Part shown: positions 1-5,068 of the stretch, one piece after another
Numbering within the stretch: position 1 is the stretch's first letter
Layout of the letters: each line of letters opens with the position of its first letter
Source: Betaproteobacteria bacterium
GTDB lineage: Bacteria > Pseudomonadota > Gammaproteobacteria > Burkholderiales > CANMPU01
Length of the DNA stretch: 5,068 nt
Direction of reading: 5' to 3'
NCBI GenBank assembly: GCA_947499755.1
Contig: CANMPU010000101.1
Span: forward strand, 1-5,068
Made by a program: the position numbers and the translations under genes
Notes under the pieces: generated by a model
The model's database searches: none
What the model saw: only the letters and a program-made list of their open reading frames with translations
Told to the model about the DNA's origin: nothing

Positions 1-1043
1 GGCCCCATGGCTGACATAAGCTGTAAATAATCGACGACGATCAGCCCCAGCCCTTTTTCTCCACATTGGCGATGCAACCTGCGCGCGCGCGCGCGTAATT
101 CAAGTGCGTTCAACGCAGCGGTCTCGTCGATAAAGATAGGCGCATCGTTTAGGCGACCTAGGGCATGCGTGAGATTTTGCCAGTCATCGTCATGCAATTT
201 TCCGGTGCGCACTTTATGTTGATCCAATTTACCGACGGAGCCAATAAGCCGCATGGCAAGCTGTGTTCCCGCCATTTCCATGCTAAAGATGGCAACGGGT
301 AATTTTTCTTCCAAGGTAACGTGTTCTGCAATATTTAATGCGAACGCGGTTTTCCCCATACTAGGGCGCCCCGCAATAATCACGAGATCGCCGGGCTGTA
401 AACCCGAGGTCATACGATCAAGATCGACAAAGCCGGTAGCGACGCCGGTAATATTATTGGGGTTATCTAGGTTGTAGAGCGTGTCGATGCGTTCGACGAC
501 GTCTTTTAGCAGGGGCTGAATTTCAACGAACCCTTGCTTGCCGCGTTCGCCTGCCTCGGCAATCTCAAATACTTTTGCTTCGGCATGATCCAAAAGCTGC
601 TCCGCCGTGCGTCCCATGGGGTTATACGCGGAATCGGCAATTCCTGTCCCCACTTCAACCAACTTTCTCATTACAGAGCGTTCACGAACAATCTCAGCAT
701 AGCGCCGGATGTTTGCCGACGACGGGGTGTTTTGTGCAAGACCGCCTAGATAGACTAGGCCTCCGACATTATGTAGTTCCGCCGTGCTCTCGAGACTTTC
801 CGCAACCGTAATTACATCTGCAGGATGGCTATGCGAGATCAGCTTAGAGATATGGCGGTAAATGGAGCGATGATCATTGCGATAAAAATCAACTTCAGAA
901 AGAATATCGGCAATCTTGTCCCACGCATTGTTATCCAGCAACAAGCCACCGAGTACGGCCTGCTCTGCTTCCATGGAATGCGGAGGAAGTTTCAGAACTT
1001 CGACAGACGAATCCTGCGAATACGAAGACGCAACCTGAACCAT
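1..1043 (-). CDS. dnaB: Replicative DNA helicase DnaB, N-terminal 347 residues (cut by window edge)
   Basis: DnaB is the hexameric ATP-driven helicase that unwinds DNA at the replication fork and recruits primase. Reading the minus strand from ATG at 1043 gives 347 codons with no stop. Residues about 17-120 form the N-terminal all-helical domain (PPHSMEAEQAVLGGLLL, NTPSSANIRRYAEIVRER). A linker follows, then the RecA-like domain with Walker A GRPSMGKTA at 225-233 (Lys231), the SMEM motif with the probable catalytic Glu256, and Walker B LIVVDYLQLM at 334-343 (Asp338). Family members have about 460-470 residues, so roughly 120 C-terminal residues lie beyond position 1. The start is well fixed: an in-frame TAG lies at 1071-1073 with no other start codon between. 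No good Shine-Dalgarno sequence precedes it. The Walker A site, a common DnaB intein insertion point, is uninterrupted. The wording ETAALNALELRARARRL resembles betaproteobacterial DnaB from memory. Confidence 0.97.
   Translation of the reverse strand, partial: MVQVASSYSQDSSVEVLKLPPHSMEAEQAVLGGLLLDNNAWDKIADILSEVDFYRNDHRSIYRHISKLISHSHPADVITVAESLESTAELHNVGGLVYLGGLAQNTPSSANIRRYAEIVRERSVMRKLVEVGTGIADSAYNPMGRTAEQLLDHAEAKVFEIAEAGERGKQGFVEIQPLLKDVVERIDTLYNLDNPNNITGVATGFVDLDRMTSGLQPGDLVIIAGRPSMGKTAFALNIAEHVTLEEKLPVAIFSMEMAGTQLAMRLIGSVGKLDQHKVRTGKLHDDDWQNLTHALGRLNDAPIFIDETAALNALELRARARRLHRQCGEKGLGLIVVDYLQLMSAMG
81..95. repeat. (GC)7G dinucleotide tract inside dnaB
   Basis: Fifteen bases of perfectly alternating G and C lie inside dnaB and encode the Arg-Ala-Arg-Ala-Arg part of the ELRARARR segment, residues about 316-321. 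The protein motif itself is usual for DnaB. The notable feature is that every Arg and Ala codon here is CGC or GCG, giving an unbroken dinucleotide run. Such runs can adopt Z-DNA and are prone to polymerase slippage; a two-base change would shift the frame of an essential gene. Confidence 0.9.
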
Positions 1044-1107
1044 ATTTGATAACCACGCTGAGATAAAAAACTAAATTGATCGAGCAACAATCAACACTGA
1101 CGCGCTT

Positions 1108-1136
1108 ATTCTAACACTCGATTGTGTTTCGCAAAG
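1108..1136 (-). promoter_or_regulatory. Candidate dnaB promoter (extended -10)
   Basis: On the minus strand TAGAAT (1113-1108) matches the -10 consensus at five of six positions and is preceded by TGT, the TGn of an extended -10 element. A weak -35 match, CTTTGC or TTTGCG, lies 17 or 16 bp upstream (1136-1130). Transcription would start near 1101, leaving a leader of about 58 nt before the dnaB ATG. This would let dnaB be transcribed separately from the ribosomal operon. It is called by eye from consensus matching only. Confidence 0.45.
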
Positions 1137-1210
1137 CGCTAAAAAGAGATTCGTTACACCGCAGTTGAGAGATGGCACGAACTTGAGAACACAAGGATTT
1201 GAAGGCGTGA

Positions 1211-1253
1211 AATATTTTCTGGTGCCGCGAAAAATATTGCGCGGCGGCACCAG
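1211..1253 (-). terminator. GC-rich hairpin just after rplI, possible weak terminator or attenuator
   Basis: Nine bases past the rplI stop, 1253-1244 (CTGGTGCCGC) pairs perfectly with 1228-1219 (GCGGCACCAG): a 10-bp stem with a 15-nt loop. The 3' flank is AAAATATTTC rather than a clean U tract, so it is not a canonical intrinsic terminator. It may instead protect the 3' end of the mRNA or attenuate transcription into dnaB. An alternative 8-bp AT-only pairing (1238-1231 with 1218-1211) uses the loop of the first hairpin and cannot easily coexist with it. The rest of the 1044-1261 spacer holds the candidate dnaB promoter and nothing else I recognise. Confidence 0.4.
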
Positions 1254-1261
1254 CAAAACAA

Positions 1262-1711
1262 TTAGCTTTCGCCAAGAACAGAGATGGTAATTTTTGCAAC
1301 GACGTCGCTGTGCAACGCCAAAGTGATAGGATAATCGCCGATTTGCTTTAGCGTACCATGCGGTAGCCGAATTGCGGCACGTGGAATATCGAAACCCTGC
1401 GCCTTCAGTGCGTCAACAATGTCGTGGTTGGTAACCGAACCGAAAAGTTTGCCGTCGACGCGAGATTTTTGCGTAATCTGCAGCATCAGGCCATCAAGTT
1501 TTGTCGCTTGATCTTGGGCACTTTGCAGCGTATCTGCTTGCGCTTTTTCGTATTCGTGACGTTTCGCTTCGAAGGCTTCAATATTTACCTTGGTGGCGCG
1601 CTTGGCCTTTTTTTGCGGAATAAGGTAATTGCGTGCATAGCCGTCTTTAACTTTTACCACATCGCCAAGCTGTCCAAGATTGACGATTTTTTCCATTAAT
1701 ATTATTTGCAT
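1262..1711 (-). CDS. rplI: 50S ribosomal protein L9
   Basis: L9 binds 23S rRNA near the base of the L1 stalk and helps maintain reading-frame fidelity. The product has 149 residues, the same length as E. coli L9. The N-terminal RNA-binding domain is clear ([17 protein letters not shown], then [10 protein letters not shown] at 24-33). A long connecting helix follows, about residues 41-75, rich in Lys, Glu, Ala and Gln, and then the C-terminal domain ([13 protein letters not shown] at 86-98, IRLPHG at 114-119). One oddity: the usually conserved glycine of the PQGKA-type turn is Lys34 here (PQKKA). The start ATG has a strong Shine-Dalgarno AAAGGAG at 1725-1719, seven bases away. It begins two bases after the rpsR stop and is the last gene of the rpsF-priB-rpsR-rplI cluster before the 218-nt spacer to dnaB. 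Confidence 0.98.
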   Translation of the reverse strand: MQIILMEKIVNLGQLGDVVKVKDGYARNYLIPQKKAKRATKVNIEAFEAKRHEYEKAQADTLQSAQDQATKLDGLMLQITQKSRVDGKLFGSVTNHDIVDALKAQGFDIPRAAIRLPHGTLKQIGDYPITLALHSDVVAKITISVLGES

Positions 1712-1713
1712 CT

Positions 1714-2025
1714 CTATACTCCTTTGTGCAGATCAGTATAGGGCAACAACGCCATATAGCGCGCACGTGAAATCGCCGAGCCTAATTGGCGTTGATAGCG
1801 CGCTTTGGTTCCGGTGATTCTTGCTGGGATAATCTTGCCGTTTTCATTAATGAAATCCTTGAGGATCTCGACATCCTTGTAATCTACCCAAGTAATACCT
1901 TCTAGGGTAAAGCGACAAAATTTCCTGCGTTTGAACAATGGGCGCGAACTCTTATCGCCATCTTTGCGGCGGCCCATCGCCCCACCTTTACCTTTAAAAC
2001 TCTTAGTCGAATCACGACGCGGCAT
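1714..2025 (-). CDS. rpsR: 30S ribosomal protein S18, with N-terminal extension
   Basis: S18 forms a heterodimer with S6 on the platform of the small subunit. The core is plain: [11 protein letters not shown] at 30-40, VDYKD at 47-51, [11 protein letters not shown] at 63-73, YQRQL at 77-81 and [13 protein letters not shown] at 88-100. The ORF from ATG at 2025 gives 103 residues, about 28 more than E. coli S18 (75) and longer than the roughly 90 I recall for betaproteobacteria. A second start, Met17 (ATG at 1977-1975), would give 87 residues and has its own SD-like AGGTGG four bases upstream. Met1 has AGGA eight bases upstream, embedded in the end of priB, so I keep Met1 but the start is not settled. 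The first 29 residues are very basic and low in complexity. The gene overlaps priB by 14 nt, indicating coupled translation. Confidence 0.96.
   Translation of the reverse strand: MPRRDSTKSFKGKGGAMGRRKDGDKSSRPLFKRRKFCRFTLEGITWVDYKDVEILKDFINENGKIIPARITGTKARYQRQLGSAISRARYMALLPYTDLHKGV
1719..1725 (-). promoter_or_regulatory. rplI Shine-Dalgarno inside the end of rpsR
   Basis: AAAGGAG (1725-1719) is read as the Lys-Gly-Val codons ending S18 and also serves as the ribosome binding site of rplI, seven bases before its ATG. The rpsR stop TAG (1716-1714) falls in the spacer. A terminating ribosome would cover this site, so L9 translation should be tightly tied to S18 translation. Confidence 0.85.
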
Positions 2026-2332
2026 AATTATTTTCCTTTTCTATTTCAATTGCACTGATATGTAGTACTAATTTTGCGTTTCTAAAGTTTTTCTTTGCAA
2101 GAAACCCTTTAATAGTTACATCTTGTCCGGTACGCATTTTGGCAATTTGCTCTGCCAATTCACCGAATGCCGTTGCTTCCACTTCACATTCCACGCGACG
2201 TCTTATTTTTGCTTCAAACTGTTCTGATGCGTGAAACATTTTTACAACGATGATCGCGACTCCTGCGGGCGTGTGTCTTAGCGCCTCAACTTCGAGCAAG
2301 GTGCCACCGATGACAACTTGATTGTGTTGCAC
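2012..2332 (-). CDS. priB: Primosomal replication protein N (PriB)
   Basis: PriB is a small OB-fold single-stranded-DNA-binding protein that works with PriA to reload DnaB at stalled or collapsed forks. The 106-residue product is close to E. coli PriB (104). OB-fold landmarks are visible: [21 protein letters not shown] at 4-24, FHASEQ at 33-38, [11 protein letters not shown] at 47-57, IKGFLAKK at 74-81 and [11 protein letters not shown] at 88-98. The RHTPAG and HASEQ patterns recall betaproteobacterial PriB more than the enteric form. The start is GTG (2332-2330), directly after the rpsF stop TAA (2335-2333) and in the same frame. It has no Shine-Dalgarno at proper spacing; the nearest GGAG is about 15 nt away. 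Translation therefore probably depends on reinitiation after rpsF. Its TGA stop lies inside rpsR. Confidence 0.95.
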   Translation of the reverse strand: MQHNQVVIGGTLLEVEALRHTPAGVAIIVVKMFHASEQFEAKIRRRVECEVEATAFGELAEQIAKMRTGQDVTIKGFLAKKNFRNAKLVLHISAIEIEKENNYAAS

Positions 2333-2746
2333 TTACGACGCTGTGTTCTCCACGACCGCTTCCACGACCGCTTCCGCTAGCGCTTCCTTAGGGCTATCGC
2401 CAGCGCCAAAAACCATGGACTTCGATTTTTCTTCCCTCATCATGGCCGACGGCGTCGCGACCGCTGTTTTCATTTGCAGGGTTAAATTACGCAACACGGC
2501 GTCGTTGAATTTAAACGCGTGTTCTAATTCGTTGAGGGTTTCTAAATCGCATTCGATATTCATCAAAACATAGTGCGCTTTGTGAACTTTCTGAATTGCG
2601 TAGGCTAACTGACGGCGGCCCCAATCTTCAAGGCGATGAATAATGCCACTCTTGCCAGTGATCATGGTGCGATAGCGCTCGATCATGGCCGGGACCTGAT
2701 CACTCTGATCAGGATGAACGATAAAACAGATCTCGTAATGTCGCAT
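2333..2746 (-). CDS. rpsF: 30S ribosomal protein S6
   Basis: S6 binds 16S rRNA on the platform together with S18. The 137-residue product starts [15 protein letters not shown] and shows the family signature [17 protein letters not shown] at 37-53, [10 protein letters not shown] at 56-65 and the [17 protein letters not shown] helix-strand unit at 73-89. Length is typical. The last 18 or so residues form an acidic Glu/Ala/Val tail ([13 protein letters not shown]) encoded by a 12-bp tandem repeat. The start ATG has a good Shine-Dalgarno, AAGGAGA at 2757-2751. It is the first gene of the rpsF-priB-rpsR-rplI cluster, driven by the promoter at 2844-2872 through a leader of about 90 nt. Autoregulation by the S6:S18 complex is known for this operon in other bacteria and is plausible here. 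Confidence 0.98.
   Translation of the reverse strand: MRHYEICFIVHPDQSDQVPAMIERYRTMITGKSGIIHRLEDWGRRQLAYAIQKVHKAHYVLMNIECDLETLNELEHAFKFNDAVLRNLTLQMKTAVATPSAMMREEKSKSMVFGAGDSPKEALAEAVVEAVVENTAS
2351..2386. repeat. 12-bp tandem repeat, three units, in the rpsF 3' end
   Basis: Two perfect copies of CACGACCGCTTC (2351-2362 and 2363-2374) are followed by a third that matches at 9 of 12 bases (2375-2386). On the coding strand they give the in-frame units EALA, EAVV and EAVV of the S6 tail. Because the unit is four codons long, gain or loss would change tail length without breaking the frame. Confidence 0.85.
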
Positions 2747-2766
2747 TGTATCTCCTTCTGGGTAAA

Positions 2767-2833
2767 GCCTCCCGTGATGCGACAGCGGTGAGGCAAGGGA
2801 TGGTTAACGCAGCCTAGCGAATTTATTCACCGC
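2767..2833 (-). promoter_or_regulatory. rpsF leader with two competing hairpins, possible S6:S18 autoregulatory element
   Basis: The leader RNA can form a hairpin by pairing GCCTC and CCG (2794-2790, 2788-2786) with CGG and GAGGC (2774-2772, 2771-2767): eight base pairs with one bulged A and an 11-nt loop, ten bases above the rpsF Shine-Dalgarno. A second 7-bp pairing, GCGGTGA (2833-2827) with TCACCGC (2791-2785), uses the same bases and excludes the first. Leaders of rpsF in many bacteria bind the S6:S18 complex through a structured element with a CCG motif. This leader has CACCGC at the right place, but I did not fit it to the published consensus, so the function is inferred. Confidence 0.4.
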
Positions 2834-2843
2834 GAAGGCGCGT

Positions 2844-2872
2844 ATTATACCGAAACCCGACGTTAGGTCAAA
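2844..2872 (-). promoter_or_regulatory. Sigma70-type promoter of the rpsF operon
   Basis: A perfect -10 TATAAT (2849-2844) lies 16 bp downstream of TTGACC (2871-2866), a five-of-six match to the -35 consensus; shifting to TTTGAC gives 17 bp. Transcription should start near 2837, giving a leader of about 90 nt. The -35 box begins only eight bases beyond the stop codon of the upstream sulfotransferase gene, so the ribosomal operon has its own strong promoter despite the tight junction. Confidence 0.85.
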
Positions 2873-2879
2873 GGCTTAG

Positions 2880-3965
2880 TTACCAGCACTCCATAATCTC
2901 ATCGCGCGGGAAGGTTAGGCCAACTGTGTGCGAAACATCGGTTACGCGATTTACCGCCGACTCTGCTTTCTTGCGCCACTCCTGATGACGGTCGCGTTTG
3001 TCGAAGATTTTGAATTCGTCTGGCGTGCCTTTACTCTTAAATCGAGTAAAAAACGATTTCGCGAGGGTTTGCATACGCTCACCGCCATAGCTCACGATGG
3101 TCCAGCTTTTAGATTGCGGCAAGCCAGTCAGCGCTAAGGCATAGTGGTATTGCTCCCAGTAGCGCAGATACGTATCAAAATAATCTTTTTCATTGAGTGT
3201 ATTGACGTCTTCGCCGTTAAAAATATTATCGCGTCGCATCCATTCTTCGATGTTGCCGCGCGCCTTGAACTTACCATCAACAGGATAGCCAGTGGATTTC
3301 TCATAAGTAGAAATACAAGCGGCAATCGGATGGCGCAAGGTAATAATGTACTCGGTTTGCGGTCCGAACACCGTGTTGAAAAAAGCGCCGTTATATGCCG
3401 CTTTTGTTGCCTTTTTAGGCACAACGATGCGATTGTTGACCATGCGCGAGCTAGCAAAATAAAGCTCCACCATCGCCAAATATTCCGCCATGGATTGCGT
3501 CATCACCGTGGCGCTATTATGACTTTCTTTAAATTCAAATGGCGCCGATTCCGGAAAGCCGTCATGCGCGATGACGTTGGGCACTTTTTCAGCGTCCATA
3601 CCCAGCGCTAAAAATAGCTGCTTGGTCAGATACGAACCGCCATGGCGCGGGCAACCGACAACACAGATAAATTTATAGCGCTCTTGCAAAATTCTTAATT
3701 TTTCCGGAACGCCAGTCAGAAGTGCGGTAAACAATTCATAACAGCGATAGATCGCCTGCTGCCCAGTGGGGTGTTGCAATATCTGTGGAGCGAGCGCAAC
3801 GGCGCTTTCGCGCTTCTCCGCTGCCTTGGTGGGAACCAACGATTCGCTGAGCTGATTAAACCACGTCGTATCAAATTCTTTTTCTTCGATGTGCCGGTGT
3901 AAGAAATCGATAAACACTGGTGATACCGGAAATTCTTTATCGGTCAGTTTTATTTCAACGCCCAT
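2880..3965 (-). CDS. Sulfotransferase-family protein (PAPS-dependent), substrate unknown
   Basis: This 361-residue protein looks like a cytosolic-type sulfotransferase, which moves sulfate from PAPS to a hydroxyl or amino group of a glycan, lipid or small molecule. The 5'-phosphosulfate loop is CVVGCPRHGGSYLTKQLF at 101-118, P-loop-like after a hydrophobic strand. The 3'-phosphate site is YIITLRHPIAACISTYEKS at 206-224, with Arg211 and Ser219 spaced as in the family. There is no signal peptide or membrane segment. Residues 1-95, helical and polar, precede the catalytic fold and are not recognised. The start is fixed by an in-frame TGA nine codons upstream with no other start between, but no Shine-Dalgarno is visible. 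It stands alone between the terminator at 4012-4043 and the rpsF promoter; no promoter is evident in the 46-nt gap. Its place between an accessory surface protein and a core operon suggests it is accessory too. Confidence 0.8.
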   Translation of the reverse strand: MGVEIKLTDKEFPVSPVFIDFLHRHIEEKEFDTTWFNQLSESLVPTKAAEKRESAVALAPQILQHPTGQQAIYRCYELFTALLTGVPEKLRILQERYKFICVVGCPRHGGSYLTKQLFLALGMDAEKVPNVIAHDGFPESAPFEFKESHNSATVMTQSMAEYLAMVELYFASSRMVNNRIVVPKKATKAAYNGAFFNTVFGPQTEYIITLRHPIAACISTYEKSTGYPVDGKFKARGNIEEWMRRDNIFNGEDVNTLNEKDYFDTYLRYWEQYHYALALTGLPQSKSWTIVSYGGERMQTLAKSFFTRFKSKGTPDEFKIFDKRDRHQEWRKKAESAVNRVTDVSHTVGLTFPRDEIMECW

Positions 3966-4011
3966 AGCAGTTTTGTGTCGTGACCTTAGTCAAGGCTGCA
4001 AAATAAATCGC

Positions 4012-4043
4012 AAAAAAATACCGGACATACTTCATGTCCGGTA
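4012..4043 (-). terminator. Rho-independent terminator of the repeat-protein gene
   Basis: On the minus strand TACCGGACAT (4043-4034) pairs perfectly with ATGTCCGGTA (4028-4019) around a 5-nt loop GAAGT, followed at once by seven Ts (4018-4012). This is a textbook intrinsic terminator, 25 bases after the stop codon of the 4069-5068 gene. It separates that gene from the sulfotransferase. Confidence 0.93.
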
Positions 4044-4068
4044 ATCGTGATTAACTGTCGAGTAAGGC

Positions 4069-5068
4069 TTACGAACAAGACTTAGACTTAGGATCCTTCT
4101 TGCGGACTTTAAGTGTCTCAGGATTAAGTTCAAAATCGGTTGCGTTAGAGATCTCGTCGACCAAGAAACTAACCGCTTGAATGACTTCATCCGACAATCC
4201 CGAAGGTAAAATGGTAAATATTCCGGCGGGCAAATCGAACCTCGAATAGAAATCTAAACTCTTTCCATTCGCTGTGTTAAATACGATACCTCCCACGCCG
4301 TCACCGATTAGGGTCGATTGGCCTAGTATGGCATCTCCAACGTTGCCATCACTTGCCAATAGTTCTGTAGACCCCGCGCTCAGCCCAGATGCGGAAATAA
4401 CTTGCGCCCCGCCCATGAATAACGAACCCGCGGTTCCGCTGATGCCGCCAAATGCGGAAACAATTGCGTCCACATTAACCGTGCCGCCGTCATTACCAAA
4501 CTCCCCACCCAATATTTCTAGATCATCTGTTAGATTCAGCACAAGGAATTCCGGGTCAAGTAAAGCAAACGCCGATGCATCTGCACCGGCCCCATCGGCT
4601 GAGGCGCCGCCACCATTAACGTGAACCCCACCACCATCAATGGTCGCCGTGCGCGTTCCCGGTGCGCCGAACGAAACCACGCCGCTATTCGCATTGGCGG
4701 TTGCTATGCTAGCTGCAGTAGTTGACGCGCTTACACCGCCCCCTTCAATCTGCAGATACCCATCGACAATGTCGATCGACAAGTCACCCCCAGTTGCAAT
4801 GAGTGCATTCGCGTTCGCCAATGCGCTGGCAGATCCGCTATTTGACACTGCCTGGGCAGATGCAGAGCCAGCAGAGACATCTATATTACACTCTCCCTCT
4901 CCACCATCAACACTAATCTGCATCGATCCAAGAGACAGCAAATGCGCATTCGCGCTCGCACTGGCACTGGCACTGGATGTTTCGGCGGTACCATTTGCGT
5001 GAGCGTCGACGCTTCCACCGCCTACATTAAGTTCCTGTGTGAAAATCGTTAACGCGCCATTACTGAAA
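4069..5068 (-). CDS. C-terminal part of a large repeat-rich, probably secreted or surface protein
   Basis: The frame is open from the stop TAA at 4071-4069 to the window edge, giving 332 C-terminal residues; the true start is outside. Residues 1-190 contain five degenerate units, each with a short strand ending in a GG turn (LNVGGGS 13-19, ISVDGGE 51-57, LQIEGGG 105-111, VHVNGGG 148-154, LEILGGE 183-189). Between them lie Ala/Ser/Asn runs such as SASASASANA and SASALANANA. This composition, nearly free of Lys, Arg and aromatics, fits a right-handed beta-helix as in filamentous hemagglutinin-like or other large adhesins, but no named domain is recognised. A different C-terminal region follows (LPAGIFTILPSGLSDEVIQAVSFLVDEIS, 279-307), then a basic tail ending KSKSCS. 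Only two Cys are visible (60 and 331). No autotransporter barrel or LPXTG-like signal is seen. Secretion and adhesion are inferred. Confidence 0.75.
   Translation of the reverse strand, partial: FSNGALTIFTQELNVGGGSVDAHANGTAETSSASASASANAHLLSLGSMQISVDGGEGECNIDVSAGSASAQAVSNSGSASALANANALIATGGDLSIDIVDGYLQIEGGGVSASTTAASIATANANSGVVSFGAPGTRTATIDGGGVHVNGGGASADGAGADASAFALLDPEFLVLNLTDDLEILGGEFGNDGGTVNVDAIVSAFGGISGTAGSLFMGGAQVISASGLSAGSTELLASDGNVGDAILGQSTLIGDGVGGIVFNTANGKSLDFYSRFDLPAGIFTILPSGLSDEVIQAVSFLVDEISNATDFELNPETLKVRKKDPKSKSCS
4958..4975. repeat. Hexamer tandem repeat GCACTG x3 in the repeat-protein gene
   Basis: Three perfect copies of GCACTG encode the Ser-Ala-Ser-Ala run of the large repeat protein. 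The unit is two codons, so slippage would change the length of the run but keep the frame. It is a local example of the low-complexity coding seen through the gene. Confidence 0.85.

Noticed and set aside
1..400. Intein insertion in dnaB
   Set aside because: DnaB is a common intein host, but the Walker A segment and the sequence through Walker B are continuous and collinear with ordinary DnaB.
253..1049. Short plus-strand open frames opposite dnaB
   Set aside because: The minus strand reads as uninterrupted DnaB across the whole interval, so these are shadows.
1071..1299. Two small minus-strand frames of about 60 residues in the rplI-dnaB spacer
   Set aside because: One overlaps the end of rplI, neither has a ribosome binding site, and they cover the hairpin and candidate promoter; no protein features are visible.
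3144..3611. 155-residue plus-strand open frame and a 107-residue minus-strand frame inside the sulfotransferase gene
   Set aside because: Both overlap the sulfotransferase in other frames and show no protein-family pattern; the sulfotransferase motifs settle the frame.
4939..4941. TTG at 4941 as the start of the repeat protein
   Set aside because: The same frame continues without a stop to the window edge through the same Ala/Ser repeat pattern, so this is an internal Leu codon and the gene is truncated by the window.
4958..4976. Hexamer repeats as a CRISPR or phase-variation switch
   Set aside because: There are no spacers between the units, and a six-base unit cannot shift the reading frame.
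4274..5002. Long open frames on the plus strand opposite the repeat gene (4274-4624, 4640-5002)
   Set aside because: They are antisense shadows of a low-complexity Ala/Ser/Gly coding region, rich in Pro and Ala, with no recognisable domain and no good start signals.

Overview
The window reads as chromosomal DNA from a betaproteobacterium, possibly near the Nitrosomonadales; that placement rests on remembered family sequences, not on an alignment. The clues are a priB gene between rpsF and rpsR, an S18 with an N-terminal extension before its [10 protein letters not shown] core, a betaproteobacterial-looking S6 and DnaB, and moderate GC content. Every gene I can support lies on the minus strand, so transcription runs from high to low coordinates.

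Layout in the direction of transcription. (1) 5068-4069: the C-terminal 332 residues of a large Ala/Ser/Gly/Asn-rich, repeat-built, probably beta-helical surface or secreted protein. It is followed by a textbook Rho-independent terminator (4043-4012). (2) 3965-2880: a PAPS-dependent sulfotransferase-family protein, alone between that terminator and the ribosomal promoter. (3) 2872-1262: a strong sigma70-type promoter, a leader of about 90 nt with competing hairpins, then rpsF (S6), priB, rpsR (S18) and rplI (L9). The four genes are packed to the limit: rpsF and priB abut with no gap and share a frame, priB and rpsR overlap by 14 nt, and the rplI ribosome binding site lies inside the last codons of rpsR. 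(4) 1261-1044: a spacer with a GC-rich hairpin just after rplI and a candidate extended -10 promoter. (5) 1043-1: the first 347 residues of the replicative helicase DnaB, cut by the window edge.

The core block couples translation (S6, S18, L9) to replication (PriB in primosome assembly, DnaB as the fork helicase), which is a conserved arrangement. The upstream block is accessory: an unusual repeat protein with a basic tail carrying a penultimate cysteine, next to a sulfotransferase of unknown substrate. This pair is the most likely place for undescribed biology. The functional link between the two is inference from adjacency only, and the terminator between them argues against a simple shared operon.
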